From the NCBI RefSeq assembly GCF_900324465.2, contig NC_046626.1:11080459-11144458 (forward strand): 64,000 nucleotides of DNA. The letters are read 5' to 3'. Shown here one piece after another: positions 21,890 through 33,092 of the stretch; position 1 is the first letter of the stretch, and each line of letters starts with the position of its first letter. The notes beneath the pieces are model-generated. The model ran no database searches. It had not been told where the DNA came from and saw only the letters and a list, made by a program, of their open reading frames with translations. This stretch comes from Anabas testudineus. Its lineage: Eukaryota; Chordata; Actinopteri; Anabantiformes; Anabantidae. A program made the position numbers and the translations under genes.

Positions 21890-24126
21890 TCTGAAAACAC
21901 ACGCTGAAAGCATGAGGCGAAGCGCCTGAATTACAGCTTTTAACACTGAGCACACTGTCACCAGATAATCAGCCAATAAGATTAGACTTCAGCTATCGCT
22001 TACACCTGAGTTAATCAAGGTCGGAACAGCTGGGATGATTCAGGCTGATCAGTCTCTGATGTCCTAGTTCACTGTTGTCTTCAAGTCAAAAATGTCAGTT
22101 CTGCGTGATGTGCCCTGAAGTATTTATTTCATACCAGATATTAAGATTTACAACACCCACATTAACCCTTGAACTGAGACGTTATGGCCCAGAAGTTTGG
22201 ACTGGAAGAAAAGTACAGATACAACTACTGCTACAACTTCTAGATTCCCAGATGACTGAAATAAAGTTGTTGGAGGAGCTGTTGCAGGCTTGGGGCTCCA
22301 CGGTGAGACTGGGATACCTTGCCAACACAGTGGCAGCAAATAGCTCCCAGGAAAAAAACAAAACAAAATCAGAACTCAAGGTTACACAAAACCAGTGAGG
22401 TTACCACGGCAGCAGCGATTCGTTTTTTGACTGATGACAAAAGTATAACACAAGCCAAGGACTTAAGAATAAGCTATAAACCCAGTGCTTGATTTTTAAC
22501 TTTTGCCTGTGCATGAAAAATTAAGCGAGCAACAGTTAGAAATAAAAAGGACCTTTTTTCCCTGGAGAGTCAGCTGTTCCATGCTCTCCTGATTTCTTTC
22601 CTTCTTACTCGTCTCTCTGTTTTTCTCAGTCGCTAACAGTCTGTCACATGCGCCAAACAACAAGTCAGAATAACAGCTGTAGTGAAGAATACAGTAACAT
22701 TTTTCTTTAACCATTATTCTGTTTTGCTTGACTTCTCCTCCATATGGGTCGGCCAGTAATTACAGAGCGCTCTCTTCTCCTCTTATCAGGAGGGAAATTA
22801 CATTTGAACAACTACAGCTCCATGACAACTGAGTAACCTGCTCACAAAACTCATGAGCAACAGCTACTGAATGAATCTTTTTTCTCCATATTCACCTAAA
22901 AGATTATTATTTTTTTTAATTTTTAATTTTTGCATCAGGACATCTTTTGCCTTTTACATTGTTTGCAAAAGTTTGAGTGCACAAACACAAAAAGATTACA
23001 TAATTTGCATCTTAAAAGAATATAATCAAGACATATTCAAAAATAAATCCAGTTACAAGTTCTAAAATACACATTATACACAGAGTACACATAGTACTCT
23101 GACAATATGATTCAGTTCATTATAATTGTGTTGCATAGTATTTGTATGTTTCCTAACAAGTCAGCCAGCAGCCAATATCAGGTAACGTTACACTATGCTT
23201 ACACATTGCTGTGATAGATATTTTCATCTCCAAGGATACTGACAACACCAGCAGGTGTAAACCATTTGTGAATACTTGGCTACTCCTGAGGTGAGGCACA
23301 TTATCTTATTTTGTAGTTTTATTATGACACATATTATTCAAATGCTCAATAAATGTGTCAATTTTCTTCTTCTCTTTTTGTTTTTACAGTTAATAAAATG
23401 TAAGCAAATTTGAACTGTTTCCGTACCTGTGATTGACAGAGAATGTGATTTAAGGTTGTTTTTTTCATCTAGCATTATTGACATTGCCGTGAATGCTGTT
23501 ATTTCATCCTGAAACAAAGACACCAAAAATCCGTACAGCCAGAAGGACAGAAAGATGGTGGACACATTTTCCTGTGAGACTGCTCTTAGCACGATTAACA
23601 TTAATTAAACACAATCATCAATGAATTGCCCTGTTTACTGCAAAGAAGACTCGTTAAATCATTAATGTCTTCAGGCCAGTGTTTATTTCTCTAAGTAATG
23701 CTACAGCAAACCTTTTTTTCTCCACTAGATGCCACTGCTGCCACACTGGAGCACGAGCCACTGTGCGTCCTGAATGACGATGTAAGACAAATCATGGCTG
23801 TAGGTTCCAGTAGTGGAAAATAAATAACTGTATTGTCCATCTGACATTATAATAACTTGTGTACTGTATTTGACTCGTATACTTATCTCTGCTTTGTAAG
23901 AGGATACCAAATGACTGTCCACATCCTTGTATCAGAGCTGCAGGAGTTCTGAGGTACAATCGGGAGTCTGAAAGCCATAGATTAAACATAACAACCATTC
24001 TACCAGAGGTACTACATCTAATTTATACCTGCTGTTAGTAATTCCCCATCTATAGAAACAATCTTAGTGTTACCGATTAGCTAATTTTTTAACGATTAAC
24101 GATCTGCTGTCTAGTCCCTACCTGTT
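21890..24126. other. Divergent spacer between the repeat-protein gene and erich6
   Basis: This holds the two 5' flanks of divergent genes. No confident exon was seen. A segment at 23731-23779, flanked by a good acceptor (TTTTTTTCTCCACTAG) and donor (GTAAGAC), is open in one frame (HEPLCVLNDD) and could be an upstream erich6 exon. The same place also matches a CTCF core (see separate entry). An open frame at 22075-22398 looks like chance. Confidence 0.4.
23722..23735 (+). promoter_or_regulatory. CTCF-like motif upstream of erich6
   Basis: CCACTAGATGCCAC matches CCASYAGRKGGCRS at 13 of 14 positions. It lies in the divergent spacer, or at the acceptor of a candidate erich6 exon. Confidence 0.3.
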
Positions 24127-27004
24127 ATGGAATACCCAGTGAAATGTGAGTACTGTGGAGAACAGGCCAGACCTTCACTGGATCTAACATGGCTACAGGA
24201 CCGTGAAGTGAGTCAGCAGGCAGTAAATAAGTAAGTCCACGCATGAATTGAATGCACTCTTGACCAGTCATCCTCTTCTGTGTCCATTGTAGACAGCTCC
24301 ACTCTTCTGTTGTGCCCAATGGCAGCAACTGTGTGAGATACTTGTGAAGCAGAGATGTTTGTTTGAGGGAAGACATGACCTGAAGGCCGGTACTCCAACA
24401 CCACTGGAAAACAAGCCAGCTTCAGAGTTGGAGGATCTGCTCTTCCGGGACAAGGGGATGGAGGATTACACCAAGTTTATCTTGGATTTACCAAGTGAAT
24501 TTGGGTAGTAATTTGCATTTTACAATGTCACATACACACTCAAATAGAATTAAGGTGGTAAGATAATCATGACTATAACTGCATAGTATTAACATTAAAA
24601 GCACATTTCTACATGTTTGCAGAACATTACCAGAAGTGAGAGTGCTTGAGAACGATTATTCAATCCAGCTACCTGTGGCAGAAACCTGTGAGTATCTGTT
24701 CAGTGAGCAGCAACTGGTGATTTCAAATATGTCTTTGTATTATTGGTATTGGACCTAAATAGTTAGTTAGTTATGCCTGTTGTGCCACTGGCATGTAGGG
24801 CAACAAATTCTAAATAGTGTTGTGAGATTAATACAGTTCTTTGCTGATTTCTTGTTGCCTCAGTGTCAAAGGTCCTCAGCTTCCGACTCTCTTGTGCTCC
24901 ACAAAAAGGATGCTGGATAGCGGATCCTAGTAGCACAACTGAGAAGTGCTTACAAAGTGAAGATGAAGAGACACAGGAGTCCGTATCTTTTTGTGAGCCT
25001 ATCACGTCATGTCAGTTTGGCCTGTGTCACCATCAGGTACCCACAAATTACTGTCTTGTTTTCTTCTATGACTGTAGCACTAAAGACTTTGAATTGCTTC
25101 ATTTTACCAAGAAGGTGTTCAGTTTAAGACGTCCTGTAAAGTTCTGAAATGATTGCTGTAGATGTCAATATTGTATTTTCAACTGTCAGTGTGTACATGT
25201 ACACACAGACATACATGCACACTGCCCTCTTGTGGCTACGTTGCCTCTGTAAATGCAAAAATCACTCATAGCAAATATAAACCATATCATTTTAAACATT
25301 AAAATACTAATTGTGTACACCTATAATTATTAAAGGTTGATTTTGTATTGGACTTCCATAAAGTGGGGGCGCTTGTAAAGACAATCTTTAGTGGTCAAAG
25401 ATAGAGATCTTAGAATAAGATTATAATTGATTGATTGATATCCTGACCTTTCTAGATTAAGTCAGACTGCAGAAATGTTTGATTCTACATAATATAAATT
25501 ACACTAAAATGTCAAATGTCATATTTTTTAAATACCATCACTCTTAAATGGAAGATTTCTGTTATGGATTTATGGTGTCCATGCCCAAGCCCATGTAAAC
25601 ACACTGCAAAACAGCACTAAACATCCTTTAACCTTGTCCTACATGTTCACAGGCTGGGGCAGTATTTCTACAGAAATATTATTCCAATGGCATGACATTT
25701 CTCACCGTGTTCCCTGATGGCTCTGCTCAGGTTTTGTATCCACTCTGACTGAATTTCATGATGCAATACGATTTTCAGCAAAATTTTCACCATGAAGACA
25801 ATACAACATTTATTTAATGTAACGTGTAATAGAAATAACAGTTTTTTAGGTTGTATGTGCAATACAACATGTACTCTGCAATGGATGTTCCCATCCTTAT
25901 CGTCATGGTAACAGCTATCCCTCAGGCCTCCTGGCTGTCGTCGTTGTGGTCACTGAAGAAAATGGAAGAGTCTGCATTGTGTATGATGACAGCGATTCCC
26001 CTGAACAACCAATCAGAGCTGTGTTCCAGTCTGATGGCAAGTCAACATGTTATCACAGCAATGGAAACATATGGTACAAAGCAATAAGCTTATATTCATT
26101 GCTTTAATACTACCATTTTTATTCTCATAATAATAACTGTAATAGTATTCATATAATGTATAGCATGTTATCCAGCATTGTGTCTTTGCATTTGTGTGTG
26201 TATGTTCGCGTTGTAGGCTGTCCTTAAACAGATCAGGTGGTCAGTGTTTGGATGAGCTGGGTGCAAGAGTGCGCCGCTGGTGCTGGAGCAAGCTGAGCCT
26301 CACTCCCACTCCCCTGTACCCCGTCTTCCTGTCCCTAAACAAAATTGTTGGGGTCCGAGTCCTGGGAAAGGAACAAGTGTTTGTCTCTTTCCTGGCAAAA
26401 GGGCAACAGGCAAAGTTCAGTGTGGGAACTTGCATTCAGGTAAAGGTTTAATATTTTTAAAAAACATATTACTACAAACTGAAATAATAAATGTGCATTT
26501 AAGCAATTGTTGTGATTCTGCAATATAAAGCCAGTCTCCTTTTCACTAATATTTCTTCAGACATTTGTACTTTAAATGCACCATTCGTGTGTTTTATATG
26601 TTTTATAGTATACTGTACCATAACTTCCACTCAAGCTGCAGCTCTTATAATCAGGACAATAAATGCTGACAAAATTTTGACTAAATCAATTTGAGTTACA
26701 GCACGTGCTTAATTAACATGAAAAATAACCTTTTTAGGATGAACCTATAACAGATGAGCCTTCAGGGACAACAGCTGTATTAAAAGAGGAGCTGTTAGTG
26801 TTGGCAGCTAGGATTAGGATCCACCTGGCCATTCAGCATCTTCACCAGTTCCTGATGACACCCTCCCATCACTGGCTGCCTAAAACCAAACAGGCCCGTC
26901 ACCTCCAAGTTGTTGTCCAAAGGCTTGTGGAAGTGAGTGCCCACATGACGATGAGCGACAGCGATAGAGCCTTCATCCAAAAGTGCTACAAGGACTGCCT
27001 TTGA
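24127..27004 (+). CDS. erich6: Glutamate-rich protein 6 homolog (FAM194 domain)
   Basis: Eight exons join in frame to 420 residues: 24127-24207, 24293-24504, 24623-24687, 24864-25036, 25653-25735, 25915-26073, 26217-26439, 26738-27004. The N-terminal part has a Cys pair (VKCEYCGEQ) and LFCCAQWQQLCEIL. The FAM194 domain contains FPDGSAQVFYPSGLLA, YDDSDSPEQPIRAVFQSDG, CYHSNGNIW, LNKIVGVRVLGKEQV and GQQAKFSVG, as in ERICH6. The exon 5 donor (GTATCC) and exon 6 acceptor (GTAACAG) were chosen because they alone restore the conserved VFYPSG. ERICH6 is of unknown function. The ATG at 24127 follows an in-frame stop only if no acceptor is used at TAG 24112-24114, so further N-terminal exons are possible; the Glu-rich region typical of mammals was not found. 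It is convergent with selenot, as in human. Confidence 0.85.
25222..25235 (-). promoter_or_regulatory. CTCF-like motif in an erich6 intron
   Basis: The minus strand reads CCACAAGAGGGCAG, 13 of 14 positions of the CTCF core. Confidence 0.3.
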
Positions 27005-27426
27005 TGTTTTCAAATGCTTTCTGTAACAAGTCTTTGCTCGTTCTGCACATGCACACTAGTGATGGAGACGTGATTACATTTCTGATTACATTGATTCCAC
27101 AAGTAACTGCCACAAAGGTTATGCCTTTACCCCCCTTTTGTGCATAGTAAATGATGAGCTGGCATATTATCTACTTCTGTGTCTTCTAAAAGGAAGATTG
27201 TCTTCTCTCATATTAATGACACCCAACCCCACAGTCAGTAAACGCCACACAGCTTCACAGTTAAATAGTTACGTTTTATTAATCATCTTAGCTTCCTCTA
27301 ATTTACGTAAATATAAAAATTATTCAGAAATCATACGAAGACACGATTCCCAAATGTTATTTTCACAACCGTGATGACAAATTTAAGTGTTGTTTTTGTC
27401 CTGCATGGTTAAACTACTTTTAGAAC

Positions 27427-27432
27427 AATAAA
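27427..27432 (+). terminator. Poly(A) signal of erich6
   Basis: AATAAA about 420 bases after the erich6 stop codon; it is the first canonical plus-strand signal that I found in the short convergent spacer. Confidence 0.5.
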
Positions 27433-27470
27433 CTTAAAATTCTACATATGGTTCAGTGGTACAAATGACA

Positions 27471-27476
27471 TTTATT
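27471..27476 (-). terminator. Poly(A) signal of selenot
   Basis: AATAAA on the minus strand, about 440 bases after the selenot stop and about 210 bases after the SECIS element, so a transcript ending here would contain the SECIS. Confidence 0.55.
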
Positions 27477-27688
27477 TATACACACGCATCAATTTTACGC
27501 AAGAAGTTAAAGTCTACAAGAATCAAATGTTAAATTTCTGCTTATGGTTCCACTAATGTTACCTAGATGAAATCTGCAGTAACATGAATAGTACAAGAAT
27601 ACGACTGAATGACTGGCACTGTTGCCATGGATCCCACTCTGGCGTCAGGGGCAGGATGTCTCGAAGGGGCATGGTGAAGAGATGGGAG

Positions 27689-27736
27689 CATCCAGCCTGT
27701 GCTAGCAGTTTTCCTGCCTTCAGCGCAGACCTTCAT
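27689..27736 (-). promoter_or_regulatory. SECIS element (form 2-like) in the selenot 3' untranslated region
   Basis: On the minus strand the 5' quartet ATGA (27736-27733) is followed by a helix of ten pairs with one mismatch (GGTCTGCGCT against AGCACAGGCT). The conserved AA follows in a 5' internal bulge (27720-27719), 11-12 bases after the quartet. A GCAG/CTGC mini-stem closes a GAAAA loop, and the 3' quartet lies in GGATG (27693-27689). Quartet with tandem G.A pairs, spacing to AA and the extra mini-stem are the defining marks of SECIS form 2. It lies about 180 bases after the selenot stop codon. Folded by eye. Confidence 0.88.
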
Positions 27737-27911
27737 AAACATCCCTTCACAGCCCAGTGAGAACCCCACCTCAAACCTACAGAGGAAACACATTCACAAA
27801 ATAAAAGACTGGCAAAAAAAAAATCTTTGGTGGAAACAGTGCTGCGAATATTACTATACTTACATGGAGGGGGAGGGGCTTTTAGCTCCAGCCAGGAATT
27901 GAAAAGTAGGG

Positions 27912-28847
27912 TTACGAGTGGTGGTGTGGTCTTGTGTTCATATGAACGTTCATCTTCATCTCATTATCCAGGATTTGCACAAGCTGCTGCATGGAGGGCA
28001 GGTGACCCGACTCCAGTTTTGACCACACTGGTACATCTACACAAGCACAAAGTTCAATGAACTGCCAAGCTCTGCAGTTTGTATGTATGTATTTATATTA
28101 CAACTGCTGGTTCAATCTGTTAGGAATTATGTGATACATAATTATTAGGACCCCTTGTAATTATATGAAATGACACTACAGGCTGAAGAAAACGCTGCAA
28201 CATAAGTAAAATATTCAGCCCATAAGCCCATGCTGTAAACATAGATTTACCATTTAATGTGATTTCAAAAGCTCCTGTAGACATTAGCTGGTTTTCTATC
28301 ATATTGCTGAAGAAGAACACCATCATGCAGGCATAAATCTGAAAGAAGCACACGAGAAATTTGAGGTTAGGCTGTCAACAAAACTGTTTTCCCCACTGTG
28401 TTCTGTTTTTCTTAAATCTAATTTGAAGGATCACAAGAGCAGTTTACAGAAAACACTTAAACAATGAAGACAGAGATCCACAGGCTGTGGACATTTTAGC
28501 TAAAACACAACACTAATACCACTAACAGTCAAAATATTTTCCAAGATATTATTCATATATTTATGTTTATCGTGTTAACATTGGACAAACGGTGCCAGAA
28601 ATGTGTTTTTTATTCCGTTTCAAATTTAGATATTGGCTTTGAAAAATCTCATATGACTTGGGCTTGACAAGTAATGGACATATTCTCTTTTAAAGATTTT
28701 GACCAATGTCTACATTTTGATAAATGTGTGAAAAGAAAAAAAAGGTCACTTATAAGCAGGTCTCTTCTGTGACCATACTTGCTTTTGTTTGGTGTGTCAG
28801 GGATAGGCAGAGTTGTGCTGAGACTTTCACAAAATACACTACCCATC

Positions 28848-28879
<32 letters not shown>

Positions 28880-31800
28880 AAATAAAGGTCACACACTATT
28901 ATTTCATTGGACCGCCTCAAGCTTTGATTACAGCACGCATTCACTGTAGCATCGTTTCGATAAGCGTCTGCAATGTTACAACATTTATTCATGTCCAGAG
29001 TTGCATGTTAATTTTTCCACCAAGATTTTGTTTTGATGATGTGAGAGTCGGACCGCTGCTCAAAGTCTTCTCCAGCACATCACAAAGATTCTCAATGGTG
29101 TTAAGGTCTGGACTCGTGGCCAAGCCACATGTGAAAATTATGATTCGTGCCTAGATTTTTACCCTCCCGAAACAGATTAAAATCTTTTGCATGACCACAG
29201 GATGAGTCTTCTAACATGGTTGTTCAAGAAATGAGAAGTTACTCACTGAATCGATTCTCAAATTAACTGCAAGAGTTCACACTGCATTTCATTAGCCTCA
29301 GCTTTCTGTTAAAATGCAACAATAGTAGTTTTATTTGCAGATATGTTAAAAGTTGTTCATCGTTCTCCCTCTGAGCCTTTGGCGTGTCTGTAGCCCTAGG
29401 GATAATAGACCCAAGCCAAACAATACTTAACAAAACCTGAAGACTCTGAATGAACGGCTAATGACATCCCAGGGGTTAGAGTTGTGCTTTGCGGTGTTTA
29501 TGTACACAACTGTATCAGAAACAGAGACAGAAGTTGACTTTACTCCATGTTTGTATTCAAGACTTGCTCTTGTGTGACATCTGTGGTGATTACCTGCAGA
29601 ACAAATGCTTAGCTGCAGCATACTGACAATCCTGACTCCACCCTCTAACACAATGGTACGCATGAAAATTATGGTGCTCTCCCATAGTATCAGAACTTTA
29701 ACGACTCCTACAGTTCCTGGAAACCTTACCTTATTTCCTTGGCCCCACTCCCAGATGCCTGGGGCTTGCATACCAAAGAGGGCGAATGGGTCCCTGCCGA
29801 TAATAACCAGCCCAATCACAAGCAGTTTGAACACAGACAGGAAGGAAGCAATGTGTCTGAAGAAATAAAACAAGAAAGTGCCTTTGAAAACAATGACTAC
29901 AAAAGGAACACAAAGAGATACACTATAGATATATAAAGACATTACCAGTTAACATTTAGACACACCTTCTCCTTCTGTGGTTCTTAATTTTTAATATTTT
30001 ACACATCCAAACATTGAAATTATGACAGAACAAATAGAAAATGCAACAAAAATATGCTAAATCATCCAGAATGCGTTTTAAATGTTATTATATTTTAGAT
30101 AGAGCAACATTCAGCTCTGGCACACTCATTAGATTCTCCTCATATTCACAAACTAGTCACTTGGAATGGTTTTCAGTTCACACACTTGTCAAGAGTTAGT
30201 GACATTTATTGCTTTCCTATTTTGCTTAATACCATCAATTGTCTTGTGCTGAGGAATGATGGGAACAAAGTCAGTAGTCCTATTAGTGTTACTACAACTA
30301 CTGTACAAATACATATTATGTCAAGCAACACTCGGCAAAGTAAAGAGAAAACACAGTTCAACATTACTTGAGTAAATTAAGTCAGTCAAACCAAAAACTG
30401 TCCTTTGGTCTAACAACTCAAAATTTGAGATTCTTGGTTCTAACAGCTGTCTTTGTTAGACATAGATAGGGTGAACGGACAGTTTCTGAATATGTGGTTC
30501 CCACTGTGAAGCATGGTGGAGGAGGTGTGATAGTGGGGGGGGGGGGCTTTGCTGGTGACACTGTTGGTGACTTAGTCAGGGCACACCAGAGTATTTCTCA
30601 GCGACATACAATCCCATCTGGTTTGCACTTAGTGGGACCTTTGTTTTCCAACAATTTCCCTCTGGGAATTAATAAAGTCTTTTTAAATCTTGAAAACCAT
30701 TCCAGGTGACCACCTCAGGAGGCTAACGGAGAGAATGTCAAGAATGTGCAAAGCAAAAGGTCACTGAAGAATCAAAAATAAAAAACAAAATAAAATAATA
30801 ATCTTAACATCTAACACATTATTACAAACATTTTATTCTGAGACATTTGTTACTGTAAATGTGTAGTTTAACAATGTGCCAAAATAGTGACATTTTAAAC
30901 TTCACTGTGCACAACAGTGAAAGGAAATTTAAATCAGTGTGTCATCAGCTGCCTTGTGTACAAACAGTTATTATTAGCGGAAAAACTTGAAAAATATATA
31001 TTCATAATACTCAAAATAATAAAGTGGGACATAGCTTCAACACTGTGACACTTATCAACCTGTAACACAGAGTGTGCTTTCTGATTGCTGGTTTTAAACC
31101 TTAACATGCGTTACTGAATGACCAAGGTCCTGTTAGCAGACGAGTTTAGTGACTGAGATCGAGACACACACACACACAGGCTGTATTTTAGAAGCCCACA
31201 GTTTGATTCTGTCTCCTTCCTCAAATTGAGCTAATCTCTAGTGTGTTTATTAAGAGTTCAACAGATGAGCACCTGACAGTCTCAGTGGTACAGCACCTTA
31301 CGACTACATCTCCTGGGACCACAGCACAGACCAATCTCACATCAAGACTCAGCCTGCGATCCCAATACAGTTTCCCTGGCCAGTGCTACCTGTGTTACTG
31401 GCAGTTATTTCTGTGTTACTCTTAGCTTTATCAAATAAACTGGCAACTGAATATATTTCAAGTAGACATACTGACATTTTCCCAAATTAACTTTCTGCAA
31501 AATCTGCAAACTGATGGTATCTGAAGTAATACAAGTAAACAGCTTTACCAAAACTTTGGGTTTAGAAGTATTTTCATCAAGCAACAAATACAAACCCACA
31601 CTGCCAGCTAATCCCAGGCAGTTTTAAGATGTTATAATAAAGCTGGATATAATAACATGGCAGCGAAGTGCTCTATCTTACCGATAGATGGGCATAGGAA
31701 GATAGTTCTCCCCTTCAATACGGATGTCTGGATACCGCTGGTACAAGGCCTGCGTGTACTCCTCAAACACCCGCTTGTACCCTCAGGAAATGCTGTTAGA

Positions 31801-32941
31801 AACCAAGCACACCATTAGAAATACAGTGTACAGCTGCAAGTACAAACACTGACCAGAGTAGCCACAGCAATACAACCAAACAACATTAGGTCTAAAGGAT
31901 AAACTGAGGCTTCAAATTTAAATTCATATGCTAGCTATACACTTGGATGTTATATAGTAGTGACAGTGTGAAATTCCTGTTAGCAGCATGCTACTTTTGT
32001 ACCATGGTGCTACATGCACCTGTCTGTCTGCTTTAGAGGAGAAAAAACTATTTACAATGCAAATGTCTGTTTCGTTGTCTTATTTACATTAGTCATACTT
32101 GCTTGCATCTAAATCATGTGACATGTGACAGTAATTAGCATAACCCAATGGCTTCCCCAATGAGGACTTAACTACTAAATTACAGTAGAGATACTCTTAT
32201 GTTCGTATTAGCTTTGACATATTTAATATATTCAGCTTCTTACGCGTAGAAATAAACGACTGAAGCTTAGTTAAATGGATTACCTCGGCGTGTAAGGGGA
32301 TTTAATTAGCACAAACTGTCGTTACAATAGCAAACCACAAACAAATGTGTTTATCTAAGCTGTATAAACTAACTGCAGACCGACAGGAGCCTTTTAGCTG
32401 GATGTGAAATGTGTGTTTACAGTACAGACAATAATGAACCCTGACAGGTGGACAGAGACTGAGGATTTAGCTCAGATTAAGTCGCATGGTCGGCAGCGGA
32501 AGCGGAGCCATGTTTTCGACGAAATGGCTAAAAACCACGACTGTCAGAGAATATATTCACACTGGGTAAAAACGAGCACTGCTCCTTTTAACGTGATATG
32601 TTAATACAGCTAGCTAACAGTGTCCTGTTAGTCTCCTGTTAGCTAACAGTCTCCTGTTAGCTAATAGTCTCCTGTTAGCCAACAGCCTCCTGTTAGCCAA
32701 CAGACGCCGTTTAGCTAGCTCCTATCGGGCGACCTGAGATGTTGTTAGCCGGCGAGTTCAGCTCGTTAGCTTGCCGTGACTCGCCAGATTTTCGCTCATT
32801 TGCTCACCAAATCTGAAACTTGAGAAGTGGCCCCGTAGCGAACTGCATCTTCATCTTCTTCACGCCGCTGCTGTCACCGGCTGTGGCGCAGCACAGCGAG
32901 AAAAACCCCAAAGCGAGGAACGAAAACCGTAACCACTTCAT
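27912..32941 (-). CDS. selenot: Selenoprotein T
   Basis: Five exons join in frame to 194 residues, reading one internal UGA as selenocysteine: 32941-32808, 31792-31682, 29856-29730, 28338-28251, 28036-27912. It has a signal peptide (MKWLRFSFLALGFFSLCC), KMQFATGPLLKFQ, then the redox motif C-I-S-U split by intron 1, YPDIRIEGENYLP, HIASFLSVFKLLVIG, GMQAPGIWEWGQGNK, YACMMVFFFSNMIENQ and VWSKLESGHLPSMQQ. Length equals the family norm (about 195). SELENOT is an ER-membrane thioredoxin-like oxidoreductase tied to protein folding and calcium control. A reader that treats TGA as stop would lose the CxxU exon. All splice borders are standard, and a SECIS lies downstream. Confidence 0.97.
28885..29270 (-). 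mobile_element. Internally deleted Tc1-like DNA transposon in selenot intron 3
   Basis: The plus strand holds two pieces that match the antisense of a common fish Tc1-family transposase: one around GGACCGCC...TTGATTACAGCACGCATTC through TTCTCAATGGTGTTAAGGTC, then, after a jump, ATGACCACAGGATGAGTC with an ATGGTTGTTCAAGAAATGAG end that corresponds to the transposase start. Most of the middle is missing. It begins beside a (CAAT)n tract. It is long dead. Confidence 0.75.
29945..30840. mobile_element. Tc1-like transposon remnant with inverted C-terminal halves in selenot intron 2
   Basis: The left arm starts with a terminal-repeat-like ACACACCTTCTC and continues with antisense of the transposase 3' end (CACTTGGAATGGTTTTC at about 30158). 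From about 30390 the same family appears in sense direction (CTGTCCTTTGGTCTAAC, TGTGGTTCCCACTGTGAAGC, TTGAAAACCATTCCAGG). Both arms thus carry the same 3' region in opposite orientation. It is degenerate, with the middle lost or scrambled and a G-run at 30534-30546. Confidence 0.7.
31783..31785 (-). other. selenot: Selenocysteine codon (UGA) of selenot
   Basis: TGA lies in frame between TCC (Ser) and GGG (Gly), four residues into exon 2, exactly where SELENOT has U in its CxxU motif. The frame continues open for 145 residues of conserved protein. Confidence 0.96.
32606..32703. repeat. Tandem 18-bp palindromic repeats in selenot intron 1
   Basis: Four tandem units, period 18, each centred on CTGTTAGCTAACAG (a perfect 14-bp palindrome at 32636-32649) or a one-base variant, with degenerate half units before. 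The array starts about 100 bases beyond the first exon. Confidence 0.85.
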
Positions 32942-33078
32942 GTCCGTCGGTTCCGGGGCTGGTTAGCTGCCTCAGTCCGATGGAGAAGCGGGTTAATGTG
33001 TGTGTTCCGCTGGTGGTTGGTCGGTTCTTCCTTTTCCGCCTTCATTGGGATTTCAAACACCGCTGACTGTCGCTTTTA

Positions 33079-33092
33079 GCGCCACCTACTGT
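33079..33092 (-). promoter_or_regulatory. CTCF-like motif upstream of selenot
   Basis: The minus strand reads ACAGTAGGTGGCGC, 13 of 14 positions of the CTCF core, about 140 bases upstream of the selenot ATG. It lies between selenot and kif2c, near the selenot promoter. Confidence 0.35.

Noticed and set aside
22075-22398. 107-codon plus-strand open frame upstream of erich6
   Set aside because: No recognisable family, no clear splice link to erich6, and it lies in the 5' flank of the minus-strand repeat gene.
25851-25914. Start of erich6 exon 6 at the acceptor near 25850
   Set aside because: It would break the conserved VFYPSG segment; the acceptor at 25914 restores frame and motif.
31682-31792. 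selenot exon 2 as a broken exon because of an internal TGA
   Set aside because: The TGA is at the family's selenocysteine position and a SECIS lies downstream.
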